NCBI GenBank assembly: GCA_024180945.1 | Contig: JAKSGN010000006.1 | Span: 2,976,001-3,040,000, forward strand | DNA from: Macrophomina tecta | Taxonomy: Eukaryota > Ascomycota > Dothideomycetes > Botryosphaeriales > Botryosphaeriaceae | DNA: 64,000 nt | Direction of reading: 5' to 3' | Part shown: positions 21,164 through 32,902 of the stretch, piece after piece | How the letters are laid out: each line of letters begins with the position of its first letter | Numbering within the stretch: position 1 is the stretch's first letter | Translations under genes and position numbers: made by a program | The notes under the pieces: generated by a model | What the model was told of the DNA's origin: nothing | Seen by the model: only the letters and a program-made list of their open reading frames with translations | Databases searched by the model: none

Positions 21164-23160
21164 GGTCGGCCCGCATTCTGTTGTAGAACAGTCTGCCGAT
21201 TCAGGGCCCTTGTAGAATAAATGATACGTACGCTAGAAACTTCTCTCGCCACTTCTACTTGTCGAATAGCGAAGCCCCGAGATCGCGTGCTGCAGCCTCA
21301 GAGCATTGATTATTGTAAAACTCTTGGAGTACGATATCAGGGTAGTCGCTCGGCACAAATTATATCATTGAAGCAGTCCTCTTGATGTGGACGTGTAGGG
21401 CTTTCAGCATACTCCCGTAGCGTTTTGATACGGTTGAAACTCTAGTTTGGGCTGTCTTTTTTTTTTTTTTTTGTTTAATGTGGACCAGGTGCCGACGGTT
21501 GAGGGCTCAAGTGCATACCAAGGCTGCCGGAAATACCCGCACTGATACCTTCATTAATACGAGGTACGCAGTTGACATTACCGGAGTGTTCGAGTGCAAC
21601 TTTGCATTCGGGATTCGGAACAACATGAAGGCCAAGGGGCCACATTTGCAGGAAAAGGCTTTGCAGTACACATCGATAATTCTCGGGGGGAAAGCGAGCT
21701 CACAAGGCGCCTCTTTTGTGCGCGAGAATGAGCGGCTGCACGCCGGCCTTCTAGGCCGCTCTGCACTTGACATCGGTGACATGGTATACGGAAGACGGTC
21801 TCAGCTTTGGGTCCCGCCATGGGAAATGATATAACCAAGGGACAACCGGATATATACACCCCACGGGGTTGAAGCCTGGATGTCTGGCTTTATTTTCGAC
21901 GACGGCACTTGCGAAATCTCCATATAAGCTGACTAGGGTCGTCTGAAAAGAGCAGAAAGCATCGGCTTTGAAGAGATATATCCTCACGCTCCAGGAATCC
22001 TATCAAACGACGACCGAAGGTCAAATATTAGCGCGTGGAAAGTGAAGACGGACTTAACAATATTTTCTACGTTGTCGACAGCAGCCAAATGCTCATTCCC
22101 TGTGGCCTGGAGCCCCGACCGAGCTCCGGGGGCTACAAAGACCCTTTTGCGGGCCGTGATGGGCTCTCGAGAGGCCTGAGCATCTGTGACTCGACCGATT
22201 CGCGGTGAAAGAGCGGTCACCTCGCCAATACCAGCACCTATAAACAATCGGATCACATATGATCATTCTATGCGTAGAATTAGTTTTTAACCATTTCACA
22301 TGGGGGTCTGATATCTGCTGATCCAGATCAGAAGCAGAACCACTCCGTGGAACGGTATGGAATTCGGAATGGTCTTCGATATCGAAAACTTTGTCGTACA
22401 GAATAATGCCACCGGCTTTGTAGACAGGCGAAAGCCGAAAGGTGAGACATCATCCCCACTATATTGATTAAATGTTGCCGGAGTAGTTGTGGGGTCCACC
22501 GTTTTCTCATCGGTCGCCGTTGGCATTGGTGTTTCCGTCCGCATATGGCTTTGTCATCGCAAAGGGCAAGGACCGCATAAGATTTCCGGAAACGCAAGCA
22601 ATACCACTCTAGGAGTGGAAGGCCAGAGACTCTTATAGCCACCTCCGCAAGCTAATGCTCCGGGACTGGAAGGCAGATGTGGAGACTTGACACATGTCAC
22701 GGACGGGAACATCTGTACCGGCGGAATTTTTCATCCAGACGAGAGACAACGCGTATAGCGTAACGTAGACAGTCGTTTTCACTATGCATGAAGGCTTCGG
22801 GAAAACACTTCAACGAGTCAGAAGCTCCTCTTTTAGGGAGCACGTTCCCTAATTCGGCTATGAGTTTTCGACATTCCCATCCTCGGCGAAACGGGCCGCT
22901 CACGTAGTCAGTAACGGGCGCTTGCGCCCTGTGATCTGGCGAAAATACGAGCTTCCGATAATGCCGCCGGGCCGCACGCTCTGATCATTGGTTCTTTGGT
23001 CTTCGCTAATCGGTGAAGAGTCAGCGAGCGGGTATCAGTGCGCTCATGCTAAGGCTCTGTCAGGCGAACTGAGGGTCGGTATGACCTCACACTAACTGAC
23101 CATGAGTTGCTATGAAACGCTCTGCACAACTAGAATGCCTCGCAGAGACGCCCCTGACCA
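21164..23160. other. 2-kb intergenic region, no supported gene
   Basis: Several unlinked short frames occur on both strands (for example 21478-21834 plus and 21984-22544 minus), some with hydrophobic stretches, but I found no domain and no consistent splice set. It contains a T run near 21458-21473. A decayed gene is possible. Confidence 0.4.
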
Positions 23161-23168
23161 TATAAATA
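23161..23168 (+). promoter_or_regulatory. TATA box of the SnoaL-like secreted protein gene
   Basis: The string tataaata lies 98 bp upstream of the start codon at 23259, close to the ideal TATA spacing for a fungal gene. Confidence 0.65.
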
Positions 23169-23258
23169 GGGCTTTTGACCAATGCGATCCGGTATTGAGG
23201 AGCACTCTTCCCACAATCAAAGACCAGGTCCTCACTCAGTTGCAATCTATTTCTCAAG

Positions 23259-23907
23259 ATGAAGACCTCGGCATTTTTCTCCGCAGTGGGCCTCTGTATC
23301 TCCTTGGCCACCGCTGTTGATCTCAAGCACTACGAGGCTGGCACTGGTGTTGAGGCTGGCTTTGCAAGCTTCCTGAAGGAGTGAGCCAACATCGCCACCA
23401 CGGAGTGTCAGGGCAAGACGCTGACTCATCTTTCCCGCTCTCAACAGACTCTACGCTCAGACCGAAGATCCTGCTTCCACTGACACCTTCACCGACTTTT
23501 TCCCGACCGATGGAGTCCTGATCGTCCACGGTACCACCGCAACCGGCGCCGCTGAGATCGTGAAGCTCAAGCAGCAATTGCTTCCCACCGCTGGCAACAA
23601 GCACTGGAGCCACTTCCCAAACACTACCACCGTTGCATCTGAGACCGCGGACCAGAAGGTGTACAATGTCAACGGCGTCATCCAATCTACCTTTGACGGA
23701 GGCAACTGCTCCCAGGCCTAGTAAGAGACTTTCCAACTGCTTGCGGGATCACTGTTGCTGAATTTCAACAGCTACCAAACGCACTTCACTGTGAAGAAGT
23801 CCGCGGGTGCGCCACTTCTGACTCCTCATTCCGGAAGTCTCCTTATTTATGACGACTACGTTGTCACCCCCTCTGTTTCGCCCACAGACATTGCGTGTGA
23901 CCAGTAG
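23259..23907 (+). CDS. Small secreted NTF2/SnoaL-like protein
   Basis: Exons 23259-23380, 23448-23720 and 23772-23907 (531 nt, 176 residues); introns GTGAGC...ACAG and GTAAGA...ACAG. Signal peptide (KTSAFFSAVGLCISLATA) followed by a single compact domain: FASFLKELYAQTEDP.STDTFTDFFPTDGVLIVHG, then KHWSHFPNTTTV, KVYNVNGVIQSTFDGGNCSQAYYQTHFTV and LLIYDDYVV. This order (helix, D/E-x-F-x-x-F, beta strands) is that of the cone-shaped NTF2/SnoaL fold found in many secreted fungal proteins; catalytic activity is not evident. Cys are few (about three in the mature part). A clear TATA box and its place in a gene-poor region would suit a regulated secreted or effector-like protein, which is inference. 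Confidence 0.75.
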
Positions 23908-24255
23908 ATTGGAGAATAATGTGGCCATGTGACTGGAGCCTGCTACACTTCCAGATCTAAACATATACCAATACTTTTAAATAGCGATCGCACGCTGGAT
24001 CAATGAAGAGACTTTAGCAGGCTCGCACCAGATGGAGGAGCTCACGACTATGGCATTTTTTATATTCATGACGACGTCGTTGAAGAAGAGCCATGACAGT
24101 CTTAATAGACCATAACATGTAACAACTAGGTCGGAGCGCAAAGTCCACGTGGAAGTGACTGCGTGAACTATCAGTGATCGAGTTCCAATAGCTGCAAATT
24201 GTTCCTCCAGCATAGCCAGATAAAACAGAAATAGAAAGACAGAGGAAAGTAGTGA
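23908..24255. other. Intergenic, possible further decayed end of ankyrin relic
   Basis: Only short minus-strand frames without domain. It may include the 3' flank of the ankyrin relic. Confidence 0.4.
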
Positions 24256-24610
24256 CTAGAATGCTGATATAAGAAAGCTTGAGCCAGAAATCGCCATACT
24301 CTTCCACCCAAGTTCTCCTTGGCTCTGGAGAAGCCTTACAACCGCACCGAACCCCATCGCCCTCGCCAGTTCTAACGCAGATCCGCGCCAGCTTGGGTCA
24401 AGAGAACCCACCAGGTCGATACTCCTACATTTCCAGATTCTTTCCAGAACTGTCGATCCATCATTTTCTGCCGCGGGCCTGATGCCTGCTGCCTGCAGCG
24501 GTGTCACTCCGGCATCTCATGCTGACTGCACGTTGAAGAATGCACCGGCGTCGAGAATTCGGTCGATAGTGTCTGTGTGGACATGTTCAGCAGCTGTCTG
24601 GAGGCGCGTT
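24256..24610 (-). pseudogene. Ankyrin-repeat gene relic
   Basis: Minus-strand translation gives ankyrin-type text, LQTAAEHVHTDTIDRILDAG.FFNVQSA, then a TGA at about 24520, then DAGVTPLQAAG and GSALELARAMGFGAVVRLLQS. Only about two to three repeats remain and one stop interrupts them. The upstream part is missing where the reductase relic begins on the other strand. Probably the C-terminal end of a NACHT- or kinase-linked ankyrin protein, type not determinable. Confidence 0.6.
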
Positions 24611-24653
24611 TTCCACAACTCATCCCCCACGCCCACAGCCTCATCCAACATCA

Positions 24654-25377
24654 TTGACTGGGACGAAGAGACCTCCATCGCACACCTCCCTCCACCCCAC
24701 CCAGCGAACCCACTCCCGAAAACGACCCTCGCACCCGCACCACCGGCCTCGAAGCCATCCTCACCGGCGCCACCGGCTTCGTCGGCACCGCGCTCCTGCG
24801 CCGCCTCGCAGCCAACCCCCGCCCCCGCGTCAGCAAAATCCACTGCATCGCCATCCGCCAGCAAAGCGCAGCCACCACACCCGCAACCTCCCGCCTGTCC
24901 AGCCAGCCTCCAAAAATCATCGCCTACCGGGGCGGCCTCACGGCCCCGCGCCCCGGCCTATCCGAGCGCGCGTTCCAAGCGCTGTCGGGCGCCGGCGGGG
25001 GATCTGATGGGGACGGTGGTGGGGGTTGGGGGTGCAGGTGCGCGCGCTGCCGGATGTGGGCGCGATGGGGTGGAGGGGGGCGTTTGATTTTGTGGGCGTG
25101 GAGGAGGTGGCGGCGGGGGTTTGTGAGGCTGCGTGTGGTGTTGCGAGGGTGGGGGAGGTGAGGTTCGTACATCATTTCGCGGAGGAGAAGGTCGAGGTTG
25201 TGGGGGATTCGGAAATGGGTGGAGAGGACTTATGGTGTGGAGCTTGCTTTAGTGGAGCTTCATCGGTGGTTAGAGTTGGCGAGGGAGAATGCAGGCATGG
25301 ATGGGATCATGGAGGCGATGATCAGGAAAATTTTAAAGAGTGGCGGCGGTGTAGTTCCATCGTTACGGAAGAAATAG
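24654..25377 (+). pseudogene. Relic of a megasynthase (NRPS-like/PKS) thioester-reductase domain
   Basis: Three pieces of the NAD(P)-binding reductase domain that releases products from fungal polyketide or peptide synthetases lie in different frames: IDWDEETS (24654 on), LEAILTGATGFVGTALLRRL (the nucleotide-binding loop, from about 24747), and a C-terminal piece with VRALPDVGAMGWRGAFDFV (about 25036 on) and, in a further frame, WVERTYGVELALVELHRWLE to a natural stop near 25377. The catalytic middle of the domain is missing. All upstream synthetase domains are absent. A remnant of a lost secondary-metabolism gene; exact class not resolvable. Confidence 0.7.
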
Positions 25378-25382
25378 GTGGG

Positions 25383-25399
25383 TTTTTTTTTTTTTTTTT
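25383..25399. repeat. T17 homopolymer
   Basis: Run of T directly after the reductase relic; no flanking duplication was noticed. Confidence 0.8.
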
Positions 25400-25472
25400 C
25401 CGGCTCCGCAGTAGACAGCTAAAATACTTGAGGACTTTGCATTTCACTCCATGGCTACCGCCACTGCAACCC

Positions 25473-28268
25473 CTATTTCAACTTGAAGTTTCTTACCCAT
25501 TGAGGAAAGTCCCACTTGTCCTTGTGTCTGAAAGCCTCCCCATTCATCATTCCGTAAACGTAGCATTCGCCGATCAAACGATACGTCACGTTTTCCTTGT
25601 CATCGTTCGTTGGCATGATTTTATCTTTGGACATCGGCTTGTCGCCCTCATACCTACGCAGGATAACGGGCACACTACAGCCGTAAAGGATGCAGATGAG
25701 GTCTCCCTTTTTGACGTGCCGAGACCCAATCCCAAAGGCATCGGAAAGTCTCCTCAAGCCAAATAGCCTCCGTTTCCAGACAACACATTGTACTCGCTTC
25801 AAGAATTCATTGATGTGAGACGGACAACCGTGAGTGATAATCTGCTTCGTGTCCAGATCACCAAACGACTGTCTCCTCCTGAACGCATCTCTGCAAGTAC
25901 GTTTCCAGTGATACGGAGGTCTCTGTCCATGGGCATCCAAGCCACCCACCAAACTTCTCCAGAATTCGTCTGGGGGGAGATCGTCAGTATTTTTCCAGCC
26001 AGCCGCCTCTACCCAGTCTGATGGGATGATGCCTTCCATGGCTGGAGAGCCTTTCCATGCAACCCGATCCAGGATGAATCCCTTAACCCGGATGGTGGTC
26101 GGATCCTCTTCGTCCCAAGCATAGGTAGGCAGCCTTGATAGGGAAGCATTGTAGCTCTTGTGACCATGGCCAGGTGTGCCAACCAGTGGGTCCGCATTTA
26201 TACGGCGATGTGCCCCTTCATAGTCCAATGCGAATGGTTTATGCGAGAGCGTGGGGATCCAAGAGGGTAGAGCCTCTCCTTTTCCTGTTCGTTCGTTTTC
26301 TTCTTGTACTGTGTTGTGCCCTCCTCTTTCGTGCGCGGGATGTGCTGGTGCCCAGGGATAAAGCATCATGTCTAGGCTCTGGGACGTTCTCAAGCTGAAT
26401 TTGAGAAAATCCCTGCACACCTGAAAGAAGTTTTTCTCGTAATCCACAACAATCTGTTTGTCGGCTTTTTTGCCTCTCACTCTGCTTTTAAAAAGCCCAA
26501 AGGCACGTCTTCGCTTGTCTTCCTCTGTCTCAGAGGGAATGGTTATACGAATGTCGGGAGCCAGCTCAGATGCAGAGCTCGAAGCCCATTGCGGTATGCT
26601 GCTGAGGCGCAGGGATTTCCTGCGCATTATCGGATGATCCGCTACAGCAACCGCTCCCAGGGATTGTCTATGTTCCGGTGGAGGTCGTGGCTCGCTAACA
26701 GAAAGTCTCTTTGGTTCGATGCTGGCAGGCCCCTTGGTATCGTTTAAGGTTGAGTTGTTTTCAGAGTGCAGTGCAGTGCCATTGTTATGGTGTGAATGCT
26801 CAATTGCCTGGGCCGCGTTTCCGTTAAGTTCGATCGAGTTTGAATTGCCATGGACCTGTGAGCCGTTTACATGTGAAGTCAAAGGTCTGGGAGCTTCGTC
26901 TGTGCTTTTCATTGAATCTTCCTGCTCCCCCATCCATCGCGCTGGTGATTCCAAAGGATTATCCCGTCCAATGTCACCTGGCGAAGCGACCTGTGAATCG
27001 CCAAGAATGTTAACGGAGTTCGATCTTGGGCGGACGTGTAGTTGACGCGGTTTGACAAGAGACCCTGATCTACTTGCAGTGCGAGACGGACTACTGCGTC
27101 CTGATGGCGTTTGCACCGGGACAAGGTCGTATAATGCCTTCTCGAAATAAGGCGTGAGTTGATCCGCCTTGATTGGCATAGTTGCTCTACCATTCGTGCC
27201 ATCTGCCCATGACTTGAATTTCCTGTTTTTGTCTTTTGTTGCTGGCTCGGCGTCATTTGCAAGCCACAAAATGGCATACAAAATGTCTCGTGGATCAGAC
27301 GCCTCGAAGGCTGACAATGAAGACATTAAGGCTTCCAGTGAGAGTAATCCCGCGTTTTCAACAATTTGGCCGTCATTGTTCTTCCGAAAGGCATTTTCCA
27401 CGACACGGATTAGCTTGACTGCGGCAAGCTCCCGTAAGTCCCCGATGAAGTCAGGGTGATTGTGGAATGCCCTCGATTGTCGAAATATCTGTTTCATGTC
27501 TTCCTGTCTCGAGGACATCAGAGAGATAATATCCGCGAAGTCCTGCCAGCTGATGGGATTGTGGTCACCACAATAGAGCTCAGCTTTTCGGGCCCTTGCG
27601 AGTTCTTGAACGATCCAGCGTCGGCTGAACCAAGGTCTTCGCATCAATGTGAAGACTGCATTCCATTCCTCGGAATGTTCACTGTTGAATAATCCGTCGA
27701 AGTCATCGATGGCGAAGCAGTGCTCGATGAAGCTCATGGCCGTGGTGCTGTTCTCTTTTTCCTCCCCCAGCCAAATGCAAACTTTCGCGGCCCCGTGGTA
27801 GATTTCTGGCATCCTGGGGATTTGCGCGCTTTTCTCCTTGTTATCGGACTGGTTGATGCAGAGTGCATCGATCCACAAAAAGGTGTAATGCTTCGTTTCT
27901 CGAAACCGCACTAGTGCTGCGTGAAGGTTTGGCTTGATTGAAATGCTGTATGATTCGTCCTCAGCAATGATTTTGATGTACTTTTCGTTTCCCGTCGTAG
28001 CCGCTGGACCCCAGGTGTAAGAAAGAGCCAGATATTCCTCCGCAAAAGGATCAGGCTCGACGGACGATCCATCCGAGGTATCTTTGGTGCAGTTCGAGTT
28101 GGCTTCTATGTGACTGCGATTTCTCGTGATTTTGCGTCGCAGAAGATTACCAAAAAGCGGTTCAGGTTTGGATCCTGGATGGAGTTTCAAAAGCCTGGTG
28201 TTATTGTCGCCGAGTTTGGTGGCCTTGTAGAGTCTGTCTACTGGCCCTGCCATTGTAGAATTGGACAT
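25473..28268 (-). CDS. HET-domain protein, 931 residues
   Basis: Heterokaryon-incompatibility (HET) domain protein; such proteins mediate non-self recognition and can trigger cell death when mismatched alleles meet. Single open exon. HET core about residues 79-240: YLALSYTWGPA, FLWIDALCINQSDN, AQIPRMPEIYHGAAKVCIWLG and MRRPWFSRRWIVQELARA. Residues about 390-620 are a Ser/Asn-rich disordered linker; the C-terminal 300 residues (GFILDRVAWKGSP..., RRLFGLRRLSDAFGIGS) form the conserved second half seen in long HET proteins. No partner gene typical of known allorecognition pairs is adjacent. Start at 28268; Met6 is an alternative. Flanked by relics and a solo LTR, a usual setting for this fast-turnover family. 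Confidence 0.93.
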   Translation of the reverse strand: MSNSTMAGPVDRLYKATKLGDNNTRLLKLHPGSKPEPLFGNLLRRKITRNRSHIEANSNCTKDTSDGSSVEPDPFAEEYLALSYTWGPAATTGNEKYIKIIAEDESYSISIKPNLHAALVRFRETKHYTFLWIDALCINQSDNKEKSAQIPRMPEIYHGAAKVCIWLGEEKENSTTAMSFIEHCFAIDDFDGLFNSEHSEEWNAVFTLMRRPWFSRRWIVQELARARKAELYCGDHNPISWQDFADIISLMSSRQEDMKQIFRQSRAFHNHPDFIGDLRELAAVKLIRVVENAFRKNNDGQIVENAGLLSLEALMSSLSAFEASDPRDILYAILWLANDAEPATKDKNRKFKSWADGTNGRATMPIKADQLTPYFEKALYDLVPVQTPSGRSSPSRTASRSGSLVKPRQLHVRPRSNSVNILGDSQVASPGDIGRDNPLESPARWMGEQEDSMKSTDEAPRPLTSHVNGSQVHGNSNSIELNGNAAQAIEHSHHNNGTALHSENNSTLNDTKGPASIEPKRLSVSEPRPPPEHRQSLGAVAVADHPIMRRKSLRLSSIPQWASSSASELAPDIRITIPSETEEDKRRRAFGLFKSRVRGKKADKQIVVDYEKNFFQVCRDFLKFSLRTSQSLDMMLYPWAPAHPAHERGGHNTVQEENERTGKGEALPSWIPTLSHKPFALDYEGAHRRINADPLVGTPGHGHKSYNASLSRLPTYAWDEEDPTTIRVKGFILDRVAWKGSPAMEGIIPSDWVEAAGWKNTDDLPPDEFWRSLVGGLDAHGQRPPYHWKRTCRDAFRRRQSFGDLDTKQIITHGCPSHINEFLKRVQCVVWKRRLFGLRRLSDAFGIGSRHVKKGDLICILYGCSVPVILRRYEGDKPMSKDKIMPTNDDKENVTYRLIGECYVYGMMNGEAFRHKDKWDFPQWVRNFKLK

Positions 28269-28776
28269 GGTGAATTCTGATGTATGACAAGAAGCATCAA
28301 CGCCTTACGAGTGCGGGTCTTAACGGACCTTTGATCTCGGTAGGACGCTGTGCAATCCCAGATTTATCTGCAACACGGAAAACGAATCGCTTCTCATACA
28401 TCTCCGAAACCCGAAATTTTCACGGCGTAGACTCCTTCACGGTGCTTGTGGAGCCCGCCCGGCATTGCATATCACTCACCGGTACAATCGTGGATCCCTC
28501 AGTGACCCCCAAAAGAAATATAAATCACAGCTTTCGAAATCAAGTCAATGAAGCCTGCAGAGAATATATGGTCATGAAGCAACGTTGACCTAAAAGACAA
28601 GCACATTTGCATCCTTGACTTCGAAGGCTTGGTGAGGAGGCTTTGAGCATTCATGATTCATCGGATCCTCTAGCCCTCCGAAGGGCTGAGATAGGTTCTG
28701 CCGTGCTGAATAGAGGTCCTCCTACACAGTGATCCAGCTCCGCCCTACCCTCACCGAGCACTAAGCCGTTTGTGGG

Positions 28777-28996
28777 TGTTGGAAAATGACTAATTGGCAG
28801 CCTTGATTCAACTGATGAAGATGAGTTCCCATAGATTTGGCATATCTAGTAGAGGGAGGCCGTACGGACTTCCTTTATACCTATTCTACCTACTAGGGTA
28901 AAACAGGTATGTAACTTGCTTACCTGCTGAGACAGGTGTGCAACGAGTATAAGACATAACTGAATCCAAAACACTACTGAATCAAATATTCCAACG
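28777..28996. mobile_element. Solo LTR, copy 1 (Copia-like TGTTGGAA...CCAAC ends)
   Basis: 220 bp starting tgttggaaaatg and ending ttccaacg (final CA decayed to CG), flanked by the 5-bp duplication gtggg (28772-28776 and 28997-29001). It shares most of its length with the copy at 34591-34807. No internal retrotransposon genes are nearby, so it is a solo LTR left by recombination. Confidence 0.8.
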
Positions 28997-29001
28997 GTGG
29001 G

Positions 29002-29717
29002 AAGACATCGGGAGACACTTCCACTTATGACACGGTTTGGAATTAGGCTGCCACAAGAGCAGTATTTCTGCCAACAACTTGATGAAACAAGACCCACCAA
29101 GCTACGTGGTCTCTTAGTTTTTGCACCTCAGTGCAGACTGCAGCATTTACTGGACCAATTAACATGCATCGTTCTAGCGTTGTGCCTACCGACTCGTTCT
29201 CCAAACAAAAGCAATTCCGGCGCCCCTGGCCAGATGGGCACCGCATGAAAATGGGCTGGGGGCCAAAAGCTCGGTGGAAAGATGCGGCTTGCGGTATTTG
29301 GGAAATTTGTCGCGAGTATGCCTGGCTTTGCCATAGATAGAAAACCCGGCCTGAAGAAACGTCTCACGGCCGGTCTACAGTGGTTTTCACGAATTGTGTC
29401 CTCTGACCTTCCGTGTGGACAGGATTTTCCAGGGTATTATTGACCGCGCACTCGAAGTCATGCGTTTCAAAATCCTCTCTCTTTGCTGATAGAAGCGGGA
29501 CCTCGCGTAGATATGATCCACAAAACATTGCTCGCTTCTGTCGAATTATACGGGTGTAGCCGCTCACGCCGCTCCGGATGTGATGGCCACGTCAACTGAC
29601 CCCATGCTGCGCTTCGCTTTTTACCCACATCAGCTCCACCGCCTCCAGTGCTTGCATCGCCGCCCCCACCTTCAGAGAGACATTTTCACAGATTTATCAC
29701 CTTGACAAGAAGCGGTC
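29002..29717. other. Intergenic after solo LTR
   Basis: No gene recognised up to the membrane-protein start; short frames only. Confidence 0.4.
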
Positions 29718-31223
29718 ATGGACGCACCGTCACCGCTATACGCCCAGGCCGTTGCGCAAGAGGTGTTCGCGCATTTCATCACCTTCGCGCATCTTCTGCA
29801 AGCCTTTGCGCGCTCGCCGATGGCACTCCTCCGTCGAGTTGCTATGTACATCCCAGTGAAGGCCAAGGTAAGTTCATTGCGCAATGCCACACGCCCAAGC
29901 TTCAGACTTCGCAATAATCACAGCCGCACGAGCGCATATATTGACCGCAGTTCATCTTCCGCAGCAACTCAGTAGCCCGTCCTTAAGCCTCAAGGTCTCA
30001 GAGAGCTTCTCGCTCGATGCAGCGGGCTTGGTCGCGCTCGCGGACCTGACGACGGTGCAGTAAGGACGCCCACACTTCATGCCAAACAGCAGATAAATTC
30101 AACATAATCTTCTCCTGCAGAGAGCGCACGGCCCTGACAGGCTCATCGACACTGCTAGATGCGTTGATCATCTGCCCCGGCCTGCACATGCAGCAAAAGG
30201 CCGTCGAGATCCACGGCGGCGAGCACCCAGCATGCGGCGCCATGACGACCGGCTTCGTCTTCCGCGTGGAGAACCCTGCCACGGTCGTAAGCACACCGAT
30301 TCTTGCTGTTGATGTGGCGAGGAGACTTGCATCTGATCCAATTTTAGTACTACCTCCAGACGGTCGGGCGGACGGGCAAGCTAACGACGCTTGAAGTGTC
30401 GGCCATCCCGGACGACCGCAACCACTGGGGCACGTGGCTCGGCATCCACGTGTTCTCCTTCCACAACACGTCGGTGATGGGGTCGGTGGCGTATGCTGCC
30501 GCCGTGCTTTGGGGAATCGCGGTGATCGTGATGCTGGTGCTGATGCAAGATTGGTGGGGCGTCGCATGCGTTGGGCTCCTTGTCCTATCGCGGCTCTGCA
30601 ACGTGCTCGTCATCCGCAGACGCAACCGAGAGGTCTGGTCGGGCGCGAAGGAGCCTGGGGAAAAGGGCGACTTACTCATCCTGCTCAGCCAGGACCGCTG
30701 GATTCGCATGAAGGGTCTCGTTGACGATCTCAAAGCGGTGACGTCCGGACAGTGGCTCAGGGATCCGACCAACGTGGAGAGCTGGGTCACGGCTTTTGCT
30801 ACCATAATCGTGTACCTTGACGCCGCGCTTGCTAGCAATGTGACGCAGGCGGGCAAGATCCTCTTGCTTGCTCTACTGATCGGTTCAGTGGGGCTGTTAG
30901 CCATTGCGAACGCTTCAACTGATCAATTGCAGATGCGTGGCTGCGTGGTCAAAGTCCAAGGGGAGAGAAAAGCCTATAAAAGACGGCTCGATCTCATACA
31001 TGACTTGATGGACGAAACTAAAAAGCATGACGGGCTACCCGAATGGGTGTATATGTTCCAGATGCCCCTCAGCCCGACTTACAGACGGATGGACATAAAA
31101 GAGTGGAGATGTAGACAGAAGAGTTGCACCAGATCCTCAGATACCCGCGAAATTTTCGATCGCATATGTGAGGTTTATACTCTCAAGCTACTAGTTTCTA
31201 GGTGCGTAGGATTGCTTAGATGA
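29718..31223 (+). CDS. Predicted membrane protein of unknown function, 428 residues
   Basis: Exons 29718-29867, 29965-30059, 30121-30286, 30348-31223; introns GTAAGT...CGCAG, GTAAGG...TGCAG, GTAAGC...TTTAG; 1287 nt. Four likely membrane spans in two pairs: SVAYAAAVLWGIAVIVMLVL and WWGVACVGLLVLSRLCNVLV, then WVTAFATIIVYLDAALA and ILLLALLIGSVGLLAIA. The N-terminal soluble part contains LDALIICPGLHMQQKAVEIH and VFRVENPATV; the loop between pairs carries LILLSQDRWIRMKGLVDDLK. The first acceptor was chosen at 29964 because the nearer CAG gives a stop within 12 codons. The last 50 residues after MFQMPLSPTYRR look less protein-like and a further intron may be missed. I do not recognise a named family. 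Confidence 0.75.
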
Positions 31224-32902
31224 GATCTCAACCAACAGAACTAGTCTTATCGATATTCAAAATCTCAATGATTGGATAGGCCCAAGTGGCGGCTCGGCTC
31301 GGCCCGAAAAAGCCAATCTGCCCGGCCCACAAAACGATCAAAATTTCCTCTTGACCAAGCCAAAAGACAAGAACAAAAACATACAAAAGCCGGGGTCCCC
31401 CAATGATCACCCAATTGAGCACTAATAGGCCGCTTCGCAGCTCAAAGTAGTGGACGGGAAGTCCTGTCGACTGTTAATGATACTCTTGGCAGTGACGAGA
31501 TGGAGAAGCCGTGGCCTGCTGTCATCCACTGGGCTGTGCTTAGGAAGCTAATTGCACGTAATTTCGACAGCTACTTATCCATCTACTAGGAATGGGATGA
31601 ACTTATTAACAGTAAGAGACACTCCGGTCGGCTGCGCCCGCAGTGAGAAGGAAATCCGGAAGATAAATGTAAAGTCGACAGAAAATATAGAGAGAACAAG
31701 TGACCGTTTCGGGAAAGAGAGCTCGTAGCGAGATTTCCATATCGGGTCCTGCTCGAGTGATATCTTCCCGCAGAACCTCACCCAACACATGAAGTGCTCC
31801 ATCCGTTGGTTCTCGAGCCTGCGAAAAGTCGCTCAGACGATTTAGCAAGGGCCGAGGTACATCGTAGAAACAGCATCGCGGCAGAAGGATTTGGTCAATC
31901 TGGTTCACGGGCAACAGCAGCGGGGCAAGGCACTGGTAAAGTCTTCGTAAGGAGGAGAGGCATCCGGGGTTTGTCTTAAAAAGAAAGCTTATTGGTCGAT
32001 TAGCAGCGCGCGGAACTACACAGCGGGTTTAACAAGTAACCAATCATAGAGTATGACTTACTCTCGGTTCATCATTCCGCATTAAATCGGAATCTCTTTT
32101 CACTGGTTTATGAACCAGGCAACAGCCATTGGTTAAACGCAGTAACCACATGTTTGTGACCCTTGTTTTTCTATATGTTTTCCTGCTTGGACTTTTTCAA
32201 GCAATATTTGTTATTTCGTGCTACCACTAACTGTTTCTCCAGATGATTTGGAGAAACTTTTACGGGAACGGTAAAGATATCCTGTGTCCTGCGATCTACG
32301 TTCATATTTGACAGTATGATCTCCTCAATTAACCTGGCTTCGACATAAGTCCCTCGCCGGAGACCTTCCAAGCGCCTACTCACCTGCTTCCACCAATGCA
32401 GTGAGACAATTCGAGCCGCTATCTCATCCGCAATTCTCCTCTGCGAGGTCTGCTCTCTAGAAGGTGCCTTGCGTCTCCCTACCACTCGGCCACTGCGATC
32501 TCGCCTTCTTGTCTGGCGCCGACAAGGCGCACTGCTGGATCGCCATGTATATATCGGCTGGGCCCAGACCAGACGCAGGTAAGGATGAGGCCAGCCCGTT
32601 TCTCATCGAATGCCAAGAATAGACATATATACCAAGCTTGACCAATGTGCCTTCTACAATCGATATAGGCGCTCTCAGATCCGAACTCGCCAAGGAGGGA
32701 CGCCGTGGAACAGTACAGATTGCAGATGCGAGACGTGCCTCTGCCGCGAGATAGAATGCTAGGATTGGCTGTCGTAGAGGTGGCTGACGCGGGGGCGGAA
32801 GATGGAGACGAGGGCGATGCTGTGGGGGATTTGGGAGTCAGTCGGTGCGTTGTGTCACGCATTTGTACTGTCTTTCTTTCTTGCCCTCTCTTTTTCTCTG
32901 TT
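31224..32902. other. 1.7-kb gene-poor stretch
   Basis: No intact gene. A minus-strand frame at 32171-32485 (RRIADEIAARIVSLHWWKQ) is open for 104 codons without a recognisable domain. The 16-mer cgcttcgcagctcaaa at 31431-31446 recurs at 49969-49984 and may mark an unclassified repeat. Confidence 0.4.

Noticed and set aside
21478..22642. One or more genes among short frames on both strands
   Set aside because: No domain, no matching splice sites joining the frames, and no agreement between strands; left as unassigned.
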